Assembly (NCBI GenBank): GCA_963663775.1
Contig: OY760624.1
Span: 2,418,001 to 2,482,000, forward strand
Direction of reading: 5' to 3'
From: G963663775 sp963663775
Lineage (GTDB): Bacteria; Bacillota; Clostridia; Oscillospirales; Butyricicoccaceae
DNA length: 64,000 bases
The notes below the pieces were generated by a model. That model did not search any database. It was not told where the DNA came from and worked only from the letters and a program-made list of their open reading frames with translations. The translations under genes and the position numbers were made by a program. Positions 50,212 to 59,986 of the stretch are shown here, in pieces (positions within the stretch are counted from its first letter, which is position 1; each line of letters starts with the position of its first letter).

Positions 50212-53200
50212 CTACGGTAAACTCTGGATGACCCTTTTATAATATAGGTCAGGCAATATAACAGGGACTTCTCTTTCATCCTCTTTACCTTTCCATGCCA
50301 CAATGAATCGAATTTTGGCACATTGCAGTTCATAGCCCGTGCTCTTTAATTGATTCATGTGTTCTCTGTATTTCTTGGAAAATCTCAGTACACGTTTCTT
50401 CCCCTGCGGTGTATTCGCACAAAGAAAGCAATCCTCCGCAAACAATTCTTCTCCGCTGCATAGCTGGAAAATCAAGTTCGCTTTGTCTTTTGAAAAATCC
50501 AAAAACACATCCGTATAGGATAGCCGTTGCCCGATTTCTTCTGGTTCACCATATTGCTGAGTGTTTTGCATATATTCCACATACGGCAACGATGCCGCTT
50601 GAAAATCATTGCCTGTGTAGTGCACATGCAGTTCCTTTTTCGCGCGTGTCATACCCACATAGACGGCACGCTTCCGCTCATTGGCATGCGCATTGGACGC
50701 TTGGTGCAATGCCATATAAACGCAATCAAATTCACGTCCCTTGGACTTATGTATGGTGGATATCACCACTGTTTCCGCACCATTTAGCTCAAAATCTTCG
50801 TACTTCGATTCGTCAATGAACAGCATCAAATCCGTATGATACTTGGTCGGATGCACCCGCTCGAATGTATCAAGCAAACGGAGAACGGTTTCCATGCACG
50901 CACTATGCGGATATCGTTCGCTTAGCTTTTGCTTTGCTTCTTGCCAAACGGCGTCTGAAATCATCGGTGAAGCTGTATACTTCTTGATATTTTTCAAAAA
51001 ATATCGAATTTCTGCTAAGTTGTATATACGCATCCCATCGTTGGATTGAATGAGCTTGCAGTGTACACCGTCTTTTTCCAGAAGCCCCATCACCTGCATC
51101 GCTTCATCATTGGTTTCCGTTAAGATACAAGCGTTTCCGCCTTGATAGGTCGCTTTAAAGTCCTCTACCAGCGGAATTACCAAATGCTGCCCCGTATGAT
51201 GAATCAACTGAACGATGCCATTTTCCGTTTTCATGGATTGTATGGACACACTTTTCAGTCGTCCGCTCATTGTAGACACAAAGTCATTCGATAGCGCCAC
51301 GATATTTCGGCAGCTGCGGTAATTTTCCAACATTTCATACTTTGTTGCCTGCATTTCTGTCAGAAATTTCTCTAAATAGCGCGAGCTAGACCCACGGAAC
51401 TCATAAATGTTTTGGTCATCATCTCCCACTGCAATGACACGCATTTCCTCATTTCTCTGCATCAATGCTTGGATTAACCGATATTCATTTTCGTCCATAT
51501 CCTGCGCTTCATCGATTACAACAACGCTTTTCGTGATTCTTCCTGCTTCAACCTGTCCCTGCAGAATCATTTCGGCAGCTTCTTTGACGATATTCTCCGA
51601 TTTTTCAAGATTGCCGATTTTCCCGAGTAAGTCGAAACAATAGGAATGAAACGTTTTAATCTCTACAAAATTTGCTGCATTTCCAATCAAATCTTTCAGC
51701 CTTGTCTTGAATTCGGTTGTAGCTGCACGTGAAAAAGTCAGCATTAACAGCTGTTCATGCTTTACATCTTCCAGCATAAATAAGGATGCCAATTTGTGCA
51801 CCAGAACACGGGTTTTTCCGCTTCCGGGTCCTGCAATGACCACAATATACTGCGAGCCGTCATCATGAATGATTTCTGATTGTTTTTCAGACAAAGACTC
51901 GATTAGCTGCTGATACTTCTGGGGCGTAATATTTCGCTCAATCTCTTCGGCACGCTTGCCCTCGAAATAGGTTGCAAGAAATCTTTGATATTCCATTTGA
52001 AAATAATCATTTACAAACTGCAACGCCTTTTGATAATTGCGCACCATCATATTTGCATATTCGCCGACGATATGAATCTGCTGCATCTTTTGCTTATAAA
52101 ATTGATTCAGATCCTTATAATCCTCATTCTTATATCGAATCTTGTTATCCAAAACCAGACGCTTCAGCTGCATTCCACTATACAGCACCAGAAAGCCGCC
52201 CTCTAAATGCAGCGCATCAATTTTGGACAGATACAGTAATGCCTCCTCCACATCACGGAAGGACACCTGCTGTACGGTATCGTCCGGCTTTACTTGCTTT
52301 AAAAATTCCGTTTGCAGCTCCAACACCGAAAAATGAACAATGCTGACTTCGTTCTCTTCTTGTTGCTGCATCTCATTTTTAGAAAATAGATATCCTACCA
52401 CAAACTCCGCTAGCACCTTGCGGTTTTGGAACGCTGCGCGCAGCTGCTCTTTTGAAGCGAGCAGCTCTATCCCAACATGCTTCTCTAAGTTCACAAATGC
52501 TTTCCGAATATAACTTTGTATCATCCAATAATATAATATCGTCCGAATATCTCTTAGGGTAGAAGTCTTGATCCCCGCCGCAATCGCCTGCTCATTAAGC
52601 TTTTTTAAGCTATAGTCCGCTATTTCTTCGTCAATCTCATTTAACAAAAACGCTTCTAATCTGAGATGCCGACGCAGTGCAATGGCGGATTTGTTTTGCG
52701 TTTCGCTTTTTTGAATATACGCAGACAAGTCTTTTGCATCTGCCAAAAGTCCATCCTCGCGCATAATCTGAATGGAGGAAATCACATCTGCCTTCGAAAT
52801 ACCCAATCGGTCGGAAAGATAATCGACCCGTGATTCCGCTTCATCATTACCCGCCGTTGCGATACTTCTGGAGGATATGAGGGATTTGATAATTCTCGTT
52901 GCATTTTGCCTTTGCTGCTCATTCATTTTAGTGGAACGATTGATAACACCAACGGCCTCTTCCATGTTATGCACACAAATGCTGGTTGCATAAATCTTAG
53001 GGACATTATACCCCCGCTTTAGATATCCTGCGGTTTCCAACGCAGAAATTGCAGTCTTGACACGGGTTTCTATGTCAGGGACATCTTCTACCCAGCCTGC
53101 CTGCCTTGCGATTTCTAATGCCGAACTGCAAATGACCGGATGATTTTTGGACAGGTCCTTGACGGCTTTCCAAACCTGCTGTATCTCGCTAATGCTCAGC

Positions 53201-55023
53201 TTTGTCTGGTTGAGCAACGTAAAATGCTTGTCCAAATCGCTGTCATTAAAAAGCACGTAGCAATCTGCCTGTATCTCCTGATCCCGTCCCGCTCGTCCAG
53301 CTTCCTGCACATAATTTTCGAGGGAGTCCGAAATTTCATAATGCACAACCAGCCCCACATCTTTTTTGTCTACACCCATACCAAATGCCGATGTCGCCAC
53401 CATAATCTGCACCCGATCCTGCAAAAATGCTTCTTGGTTTGCGATTTTTTCACTGCTTTCCATCTTGCCATTGTATGGTTTTGCACAAAATCCATCTTGG
53501 TTTAGTTGCTTTGCAATCTCATGCGTACGTCTGGTTCTGGATACATACACAATGGTGGGGCAATTTTTCTTTGCAATCAAGTTCCGCAAAGCTGTGTATT
53601 TTTCTGCGTCTGTTTCTTGATACAGCACTTCATACCGCAGATTGGTACGTGTTGCACCAGTCGCATAGAGTGCAAGCTCGATATTGAGCTGCCTCTTAAA
53701 GTAGTCTTTGATGTCACTGACGACTTTCGGCTTTGCAGTTGCGGTAAAGCAGGACACAGGAATTGGATCTTCCAGCTGTTTTTTCTCTTGCAGTGTACGT
53801 ATAAACGCCCCGATATACAAATAGTCCACTCGAAAGTCCTGCCCCCATGCAGAAAAGCAATGTGCTTCATCAATGACAAATCTTGCAACATGACGCGATA
53901 ACATCAGCTTTTCAATCGTTTTGGAGCGGAGTGATTCTGGTGATATGTAGAGCAGTGATGCCAACCCATTTTCCACACGTTCTATCGCTTCTGCTCTTTC
54001 TATGGGGCTTAGCAAGCCATTTATGGTGACCGCATCCACAATTCCAAGCTTTTCGAGATTGTCTACTTGATCTTTCATCAAAGACTGTAGTGGCGAAATC
54101 ACAATCGTTAGACCTTTTACCGCTTCCCCTGCAATAAGGGCGGGCAGTTGAAACGTAATCGACTTTCCCCCTCCTGTCGGAAAAATCGCAAGGAGAGAGC
54201 GATTATGTGCTGCCGCATCGGCTGCCCTTTCCTGCAACGGCTCTCCATCATAGGTACGAAACGATTCGTATCCAAAAAGCTCCTTGAGTCTGTGCCGTAC
54301 ATGAAGCGTGTTTTCGCAGTAAGCACAGCCGTTATTACATGGTTTTCCACGCAACCCATGCATGATCGAGCGCACTCTTGGATATCGCTTCAGTACCCAT
54401 GGCGGTGTGATTGAATGGCGGTCATTTACAGAAATCAGCGACAAGCTATAGGCAAGCTCGACCGGAGAATCTTCGATATAGTCTACCAGTGGTGCATGTT
54501 CACAAATTTTCCCTGCAAAGACATGCTGAATTGTCTGCTGGATGTTTCCGCTGCACTGATATGCCAGATGCTTAAAAAAACCAGAAAAGTAGCGTTCCTG
54601 ATGCAGCAATGCAAAATAAATCTGCTTATATTCTTCCGGCAATGCCTCAAAAGCATTCACTTCATCATAAAATAGTTCCATGGCTTTGACAGCATCATTC
54701 AGCGGATTGCTTAGTATGTCAGATTGCAATTTATCATCCTTCAAAAGTGCATGATACGGCTTATTGGGAAATAGAAGCGGAGAAAGATACAACGTGTCTA
54801 TCAAAATCAGGGCATTTTTGTTTGCGAGATGGTGCGCTATATATTTCATATCATGATCCATGATATTATGACCGCAAATATATGCGATTCCTTCTAAAAA
54901 ATCTGCAAACGCATGCATCGACTTGGTATGAATCCTATTTCCATCTGATTGAATCGCACCCAAGTCAAGAACTTCTTTGGTCTGCGGATTGACCTCACTA
55001 TCAATAAATACAATATTATTCAA
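50212..55023 (-). CDS. DEDD exonuclease-RecQ-UvrD fusion helicase (1603 residues)
   Basis: The start is TTG 55023, about nine bases after GAGAGG. Residues 1-120 form a DnaQ-like 3'-5' exonuclease (D8 and E10 in VFIDSE, GHNIMDHD at 51-58). Residues 229-236 hold a CxxxCxxC cluster that may bind metal. Residues about 250-600 are a RecQ helicase: TGGGKS (283-288), DEAH (385-388), QEAGRAGRD (573-581). After a helical linker comes a UvrD/Rep SF1 helicase: AGPGSGKT (1064-1071), DEAQD (1171-1175), GDDDQNIYEFRG (1200-1211), and STIHKSKGREF plus YVGMTRAKKEL near the end. All motifs look intact. It probably unwinds and trims DNA in repair, or in defence against foreign DNA; the role is inferred. Confidence 0.88.
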   Translation of the reverse strand: MNNIVFIDSEVNPQTKEVLDLGAIQSDGNRIHTKSMHAFADFLEGIAYICGHNIMDHDMKYIAHHLANKNALILIDTLYLSPLLFPNKPYHALLKDDKLQSDILSNPLNDAVKAMELFYDEVNAFEALPEEYKQIYFALLHQERYFSGFFKHLAYQCSGNIQQTIQHVFAGKICEHAPLVDYIEDSPVELAYSLSLISVNDRHSITPPWVLKRYPRVRSIMHGLRGKPCNNGCAYCENTLHVRHRLKELFGYESFRTYDGEPLQERAADAAAHNRSLLAIFPTGGGKSITFQLPALIAGEAVKGLTIVISPLQSLMKDQVDNLEKLGIVDAVTINGLLSPIERAEAIERVENGLASLLYISPESLRSKTIEKLMLSRHVARFVIDEAHCFSAWGQDFRVDYLYIGAFIRTLQEKKQLEDPIPVSCFTATAKPKVVSDIKDYFKRQLNIELALYATGATRTNLRYEVLYQETDAEKYTALRNLIAKKNCPTIVYVSRTRRTHEIAKQLNQDGFCAKPYNGKMESSEKIANQEAFLQDRVQIMVATSAFGMGVDKKDVGLVVHYEISDSLENYVQEAGRAGRDQEIQADCYVLFNDSDLDKHFTLLNQTKLSISEIQQVWKAVKDLSKNHPVICSSALEIARQAGWVEDVPDIETRVKTAISALETAGYLKRGYNVPKIYATSICVHNMEEAVGVINRSTKMNEQQRQNATRIIKSLISSRSIATAGNDEAESRVDYLSDRLGISKADVISSIQIMREDGLLADAKDLSAYIQKSETQNKSAIALRRHLRLEAFLLNEIDEEIADYSLKKLNEQAIAAGIKTSTLRDIRTILYYWMIQSYIRKAFVNLEKHVGIELLASKEQLRAAFQNRKVLAEFVVGYLFSKNEMQQQEENEVSIVHFSVLELQTEFLKQVKPDDTVQQVSFRDVEEALLYLSKIDALHLEGGFLVLYSGMQLKRLVLDNKIRYKNEDYKDLNQFYKQKMQQIHIVGEYANMMVRNYQKALQFVNDYFQMEYQRFLATYFEGKRAEEIERNITPQKYQQLIESLSEKQSEIIHDDGSQYIVVIAGPGSGKTRVLVHKLASLFMLEDVKHEQLLMLTFSRAATTEFKTRLKDLIGNAANFVEIKTFHSYCFDLLGKIGNLEKSENIVKEAAEMILQGQVEAGRITKSVVVIDEAQDMDENEYRLIQALMQRNEEMRVIAVGDDDQNIYEFRGSSSRYLEKFLTEMQATKYEMLENYRSCRNIVALSNDFVSTMSGRLKSVSIQSMKTENGIVQLIHHTGQHLVIPLVEDFKATYQGGNACILTETNDEAMQVMGLLEKDGVHCKLIQSNDGMRIYNLAEIRYFLKNIKKYTASPMISDAVWQEAKQKLSERYPHSACMETVLRLLDTFERVHPTKYHTDLMLFIDESKYEDFELNGAETVVISTIHKSKGREFDCVYMALHQASNAHANERKRAVYVGMTRAKKELHVHYTGNDFQAASLPYVEYMQNTQQYGEPEEIGQRLSYTDVFLDFSKDKANLIFQLCSGEELFAEDCFLCANTPQGKKRVLRFSKKYREHMNQLKSTGYELQCAKIRFIVAWKGKEDEREVPVILPDLYYKRVIQSLP

Positions 55024-55105
55024 ATCTATACCTCTCTATAAGCTTCCACATCACCTCAAGCTAAATCAATGAAAAAAATGATAATCACGAAACGATATAA
55101 AAGTA

Positions 55106-55139
55106 TTAAAAACCCTGTCAGCTTTCTGACAGGGTTTTT
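55106..55139 (-). terminator. Terminator of hcp
   Basis: AAAACCCTGTCAG pairs with CTGACAGGGTTTT across a 4-base loop, with A and T runs on both sides. It lies 20 bases beyond the hcp stop. Confidence 0.85.
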
Positions 55140-55159
55140 AATATCAGAACCTTTTGAAA

Positions 55160-56788
55160 TCATTCTCCCATGAATAGGCGGATATCATCGTCTACCGTAT
55201 CTATACCAGAAAGCCCAAATTTATCCACAAGAACAGCTGCTACATTGGGAGATAAAAATCCCGGAAGTGTTGGACCAACATGAATATTTTTAAAGCCTAA
55301 CGACAGCAATGCCAGTAACACAATGACCGCTTTTTGCTCATACCAAGCAATATTGAAGGCAATCGGCAGTTCGTTGACATCAGAAAGCTCAAAAACTTCC
55401 TTTAACTTCAATGCAATGACTGCTAATGAATATGAATCGTTGCATTGTCCTGCATCCAGAATGCGAGGAATTCCGCCAATATCGCCAAGTTCCAGCTTAT
55501 TATAGCGATATTTTGCGCAACCTGCAGTCAAAATTACCGTATCCTGCGGTAGCTTTTTCGCAAATTCCGTATAATATTCACGGGATTTCATTCTGCCATC
55601 ACAGCCAGCCATTACAAAGAATTTCTTGATAGCGCCAGACTTGACGGCATCAACTACTTTATCTGCCAACGCAAACACTTGGTTGTGTGCAAAGCCGCCA
55701 ACGATGCTGCCGTGCTCGATTTCAACAGGAGGCGCACAATGTTTTGCCAACTCAATCAGCTGAGAAAAATCTTTCTTGCCCTGTGCATCTGCTTCAATAT
55801 GCACACAACCAGGATATCCAGCCGCTCCAGAAGTAAATATTCGGCTACAGACTTCTTCACTTTTCGGCGGAACAATACAATTTGTTGTGAATAAAATCGG
55901 CCCCTGGAACGTTTCAAATTCTGTAATCTGTGCCCACCAAGAGCCCCCATAATTGCCTGCAAAATGTTCATATTTCTTAAATGCTGGATAATAGTGAGCC
56001 GGAAGCATTTCAGAATGGGTATAGACATCAATTCCTGTTCCCTTGGTTTGTTCCAACAACTGCTCCAAATCCGTCAGGTCATGCCCCGAGATTAGGATAC
56101 CCGGATTACTCCGTACGCCAATATCAACTTCGGTAATTTCCGGATGACCATATCTTGATGTGTTTGCTTCATCCAAAAGTGCCATTGCACTGACACCGAA
56201 TGCGCCGGTTTCCATGGTAAGAGCAACCAAATCATCCACTGACAATGCATCATCTAACGTTGCAGCCAATGCTTTATAAATAAAGGCGTTGGTTTCCAGA
56301 TTTTCCTTGCCTAGATTCAGAGCATGATGCGTATATGCAGCCATTCCTTTTATGCCATAAATAATCATTTCCCGCAGCGACCGAACATCCTCGTTTTCTG
56401 TGGATAGCACGCCAATCGTCGCTGCCTTTTTCAGCATATCGTCCCTATCTGTTACTGAAAAAGTTGCTGCGTCCCCGCATTCATCGGTAATCTGCTGCCG
56501 TAATCCATCGCGCAATCCCACCATTTTGACAATCTGTGCGTCAATCGCTTCTGGGTCAAAGTTCGCATTCGTAATTGTAATAAAAATACTTTTGAGAACC
56601 TGATGGTTCACCTCTGGGATGGAAGAGACTTCAATTTTACGCTTTACGACCACTTCAGAAATGCCTTTGCAAACATAAATCAGCAAATCCTCTAGCTTTG
56701 CGACTTCTTCCGTCTTCCCACATACGCCTCTGATTTCACAACCTGTATTTTTCGCAGTTTCTTGACATTGAAAACAAAACATACTCAT
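55160..56788 (-). CDS. hcp: Hydroxylamine reductase (hybrid-cluster protein)
   Basis: The 542-residue protein starts at ATG 56788 after AAGGAGGAAG. The N-terminal cysteines C5, C8, C17 and C23 bind the [4Fe-4S] cluster, with the class-typical start MFCFQCQETA. Later cysteines and glutamate for the hybrid cluster lie in TNCIVPP, GAAGYPGCVH, TAGCAKYRYNK and LDAGQCNDSYS. Hcp reduces hydroxylamine and nitric oxide and protects anaerobes from nitrosative stress. It is monocistronic, with a terminator behind it and a rubredoxin-like relic in its leader region. Confidence 0.95.
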   Translation of the reverse strand: MSMFCFQCQETAKNTGCEIRGVCGKTEEVAKLEDLLIYVCKGISEVVVKRKIEVSSIPEVNHQVLKSIFITITNANFDPEAIDAQIVKMVGLRDGLRQQITDECGDAATFSVTDRDDMLKKAATIGVLSTENEDVRSLREMIIYGIKGMAAYTHHALNLGKENLETNAFIYKALAATLDDALSVDDLVALTMETGAFGVSAMALLDEANTSRYGHPEITEVDIGVRSNPGILISGHDLTDLEQLLEQTKGTGIDVYTHSEMLPAHYYPAFKKYEHFAGNYGGSWWAQITEFETFQGPILFTTNCIVPPKSEEVCSRIFTSGAAGYPGCVHIEADAQGKKDFSQLIELAKHCAPPVEIEHGSIVGGFAHNQVFALADKVVDAVKSGAIKKFFVMAGCDGRMKSREYYTEFAKKLPQDTVILTAGCAKYRYNKLELGDIGGIPRILDAGQCNDSYSLAVIALKLKEVFELSDVNELPIAFNIAWYEQKAVIVLLALLSLGFKNIHVGPTLPGFLSPNVAAVLVDKFGLSGIDTVDDDIRLFMGE

Positions 56789-56844
56789 CGATTCTTCCTC
56801 CTTGTCAACAGCTACTTTTCTACGACTTTAAAAATCTTCCTTTG

Positions 56845-56985
56845 CAACGGATAAAATGGGTACATTCAGTCAACCGGTCAATCCTCAAACGAGGTTTCTG
56901 GCGGAATTCCCTTTCTAGAACCACCAGTTGAACAGGCATAGAGATACCCACAAGGAATGCAGCGATACTTTTCTGGAAAATCACC
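56845..56985 (-). pseudogene. Rubredoxin-like relic upstream of hcp
   Basis: Behind an excellent ribosome site (GGAGGTGAT) but without a start codon, the minus strand reads GGDFPEKYRCIPCGYLYACS, then RKGIPPETSFED and a stop. Rubredoxins read KYxCxxCGYxYD...GIxPGTPFEDLPDDWxCPxC. Beyond the stop, PVD, a second stop and MYPFYPL stand where PDDWxCPxC should be. The first CxxC pair remains; the second is replaced by tyrosines. Confidence 0.6.
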
Positions 56986-57153
56986 TCCGGGGCTTTTAAA
57001 ATTTCATATTGGTTCCACTTGCGGATAAATTATCCATAGTGTTATTGCTTATTGTATCATTTTTAACAACAGAATTCAATAAATAAAGAATAAAAATGTA
57101 TGACTTGTTGAATTCCCATCAAAGCCAATGCGCAGCATACGCATATACTAAAT

Positions 57154-57567
57154 TCAAATTACATTTCCAAAGTTGCACCGCTGCATCGCTACGCCATCAG
57201 ACATGATTTGAAACCCGTGTTTCTCATAGAAAGCAGCATTTTTACGTTCCTCGGGCATAATTTCAATATATAAGTAGTCCTTATATTTTTCTTTGACCAG
57301 TTCAACCATCTTCCCTGCAACGCCTTGTCCTTGATAATCGGGATGCACCAGAACATAATGCATATAGGCAGTCAGTTCACTGTCGTCAAGCAGTCGCACC
57401 AATCCTACCAGCTTCTCTTCATCCCATGCGGTCAGCACGGTGGAGGAGTGCATGAGTGCCTTATATAAACGCTCTGAATATTGCCCAGACACCCATCCCA
57501 CAGACAAAAACAGCTCTTGCACCGCTTCTTTTGTGAATGTCTTTTCTTCCGTAAATCGGATTTCCAT
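57154..57567 (-). CDS. GNAT-family N-acetyltransferase
   Basis: The 137-residue protein starts at ATG 57567 (GGAGTG upstream); an in-frame TTG/GTG three codons earlier is less likely. The acetyl-CoA binding motif A is VLVHPDYQGQGVAGKMVELV (Q/R-x-x-G-x-G/A as QGQGVAG), with NAAFYEKHGFQ as motif B. The substrate is unknown. It appears to be a single gene between hcp and the GGDEF/EAL gene. Confidence 0.88.
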   Translation of the reverse strand: MEIRFTEEKTFTKEAVQELFLSVGWVSGQYSERLYKALMHSSTVLTAWDEEKLVGLVRLLDDSELTAYMHYVLVHPDYQGQGVAGKMVELVKEKYKDYLYIEIMPEERKNAAFYEKHGFQIMSDGVAMQRCNFGNVI

Positions 57568-57587
57568 TTTAAGCACACTCCATTTTC

Positions 57588-57719
57588 TTACTTTTTCCCT
57601 TCGCGATAATCACATTTTTGACATTGCAGCAGCGTGTTCTCGCTGTTTTCTTTATGAAATGAAGCGTCATTTTCAATAGGCGCTCCTTCTTCGTGAAGTT
57701 GCAGCTCTTCCAGTACCAA
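57588..57719 (-). CDS. Possible small protein behind the GGDEF/EAL gene
   Basis: A 43-residue frame from TTG 57719 to 57588 reads LQLHEEGAPIENDASFHKEN and ends CQKCDYREGKK, with one CxxC. There is no clear ribosome site. It may be a genuine short protein read through from the upstream gene, or a leftover. Low certainty. Confidence 0.3.
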   Translation of the reverse strand: MVLEELQLHEEGAPIENDASFHKENSENTLLQCQKCDYREGKK

Positions 57720-57724
57720 AGCGG

Positions 57725-59737
57725 TCAAATCCCGGCATCGTGCTTTGCAAAAATCGCTTCAATCTCTGTTGCTGGCATAGGTTTATAATAATAATATCCC
57801 TGTACTTCATCACAAGCCTCTTGCTTCAAAAATTCCAGCTGGTTTTGGCTCTCTACGCCCTCTGCAATGACTTTTAGACCCAGATTTTGTGATAGATTGA
57901 TAATTGTGCGCACAATTGCCTGATCTTTTTCACTTTCTGCCACACTGTCAATAAATTGCTTATCAATCTTGAGTTTATCAATCGGCAATACTTTTAGACG
58001 GCACAAAGAGGAATAATCTGTTCCAAAATCATCGATAGAAACCATAATGCCCAGATTTCGGATGTCTATGAGCAGCTGCACGATGTCGGTCGTTTCCGTC
58101 ATTGCTGCACTTTCGGTAATTTCTAATTCCAAATACTGCGTTGGCAATGCAGTTTCCCGCAAAACATTCTGCACTTGCCGTACAAAATCCGGATTTTGCA
58201 ATTGATTTGCGGACACATTCACTGCAATGCATACCGGTGCGTACCCTGCGTTCTGCCATTTTTGATTTTGCATACAAGCTGTTTTCAGCACCCATTCTCC
58301 AATGTCAGAAATCAATCCAATTTGTTCGGCAATGGGTATGAAATTTGCTGGAGATACAAAACCGAGTTCTGGATTATTCCAGCGAATCAACGCCTCCAAT
58401 CCAATGATTTCACCGGTGCGCAATTCCACCTGTGGTTGATAGTGCAGAACGAACTCCTCCCGCTCCAAGGCGTGATACAAACTATTTGTGATTTTTATTT
58501 TTGTCAGTGCTGCTTCTTTTAGAGCATTGGAGCAGATGACATACTGGTTTTTACCCAGTTCTTTTGCCTTGTACATCGCCATATCAGCGTGTTTAATCAA
58601 GCTGTCTGTGTCTTGTCCATCAGCTGGGTATGTTGCAACGCCTGCGCTCAAGGTTGGATAAAATGCCTGCCCTTCTACAACAACAGGTTGTGCCAAGACG
58701 GACATCAGATTTTCCACAATGGGGATATTGTCCTCCGCTGATGCTATGGGATTCAGCATGATGAGGAATTCATCTCCGCCAAAGCGGGAAACAACGTCTG
58801 AGTCACGCACGGCATGCAGCAATTTGTCTGCAACCATTTTCAGCAGCATATCGCCGCCTTTGTGTCCTAAGGTATCATTGATTGCTTTAAAAGAATCCAA
58901 ATCAATAAAAACAACACCGACCGACTTTCCGGTTTGTTTTGCCGCTGAAATTGCTTGCTGCAAGTTATCTTGAAACAATCGTCTGTTGGGCAGTCCGGTT
59001 AATTGGTCATGGTATGCCATATGCGTGATTTCTTCTTCTGCTTCGACTCTGGTCAGTGCGTCTGCAAAAATGTTGGAAATAATCTTTAATACACGAAATT
59101 CTTCTGTTTCCCACTTCTTTTTCGCATTTTTTGAGGAGAATTCTAATATCTTAAGCATAGCTCCATGCTCTATAATAGGAGTTGCCACAATAGAATGCAC
59201 TTGCCTTGTTTGCAATACTTTTTTAGCATTCTCCGCAATGTCCGGCATCAAATCAACATCTGGGATATGCACCAATTCATCATGGACGAATTGACTTGAC
59301 AGCCAAGCGATATCCGGCGCATCAATCGGATGGGAAATCTCCGTCTGTTCCTGCCGTTTGTCCTTGCTCCAAATCAGTCTATACTGCACAGCAGACTGTT
59401 CTAAATCAAACTGCAACACATGAATTTCATCAAGCTGAAATAATTTGCCCACAATTCGCATAATCCAGTGCACTTTGCGTTCCAGATTTGATTGGGTAAC
59501 ATTGATAAAGTCAGAGGAGACTTCGGAAATAAACCGCTGCAGCATCAATCGGTATGCGCTTTTCCGAAGTCGCTGCATGTAGATTTTGTTTACATAAAAC
59601 CCTAGCCAAACAGAAATGCATAGAATTCCCATTCGCCCAAAGTAATCGACTTTATCAACGGTCATGGGTGCCTCCGGACGCAGTGTCCAGAGCAAAATCT
59701 GTGTAGAAACAGAGGAGATTGCAATGGATGTCAACAT
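57725..59737 (-). CDS. GAF-GGDEF-EAL cyclic-di-GMP protein, 5' end possibly truncated
   Basis: Residues 1-18 and 34-52 are hydrophobic, suggesting the remains of a membrane region. A GAF-like sensor domain (about 85-225), a GGDEF domain (RFGGDEF, 320-324; inhibitory-site RxxD at 311-314; FIDLDSFKAINDTLGH) and an EAL domain (GLEALIRWNN, EAL at 448-450; SIDDFGTDYSS; AEGVES) follow. Both catalytic motifs are complete, so it can in principle make and degrade cyclic di-GMP. ATG 59737 directly abuts a rep-gene relic and has no ribosome site, so the true N-terminus (more membrane spans) was probably lost when that element inserted. Confidence 0.82.
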   Translation of the reverse strand: MLTSIAISSVSTQILLWTLRPEAPMTVDKVDYFGRMGILCISVWLGFYVNKIYMQRLRKSAYRLMLQRFISEVSSDFINVTQSNLERKVHWIMRIVGKLFQLDEIHVLQFDLEQSAVQYRLIWSKDKRQEQTEISHPIDAPDIAWLSSQFVHDELVHIPDVDLMPDIAENAKKVLQTRQVHSIVATPIIEHGAMLKILEFSSKNAKKKWETEEFRVLKIISNIFADALTRVEAEEEITHMAYHDQLTGLPNRRLFQDNLQQAISAAKQTGKSVGVVFIDLDSFKAINDTLGHKGGDMLLKMVADKLLHAVRDSDVVSRFGGDEFLIMLNPIASAEDNIPIVENLMSVLAQPVVVEGQAFYPTLSAGVATYPADGQDTDSLIKHADMAMYKAKELGKNQYVICSNALKEAALTKIKITNSLYHALEREEFVLHYQPQVELRTGEIIGLEALIRWNNPELGFVSPANFIPIAEQIGLISDIGEWVLKTACMQNQKWQNAGYAPVCIAVNVSANQLQNPDFVRQVQNVLRETALPTQYLELEITESAAMTETTDIVQLLIDIRNLGIMVSIDDFGTDYSSLCRLKVLPIDKLKIDKQFIDSVAESEKDQAIVRTIINLSQNLGLKVIAEGVESQNQLEFLKQEACDEVQGYYYYKPMPATEIEAIFAKHDAGI

Positions 59738-59986
59738 ATTTACGCAAAGCCGTTTCCTTCATTCTGACTTCAAGCCGCAAAATATTCCTAGCCGCTTGTA
59801 TGGATTCCGGTGTTGCATTCGGATCTGCCGATAGCTGTGCATATTTATCATATACACCGACGGTTACCCCGCGTGCCTTGCTGTCCAAATCATGAGAACG
59901 CTCAAATGCAATTCGATCTCCATCCGTAAAATGTGAAAATTGTGGCTTGAAACCAACAGGTCGATTTCCTTTTTAGAAAGCTTTAG

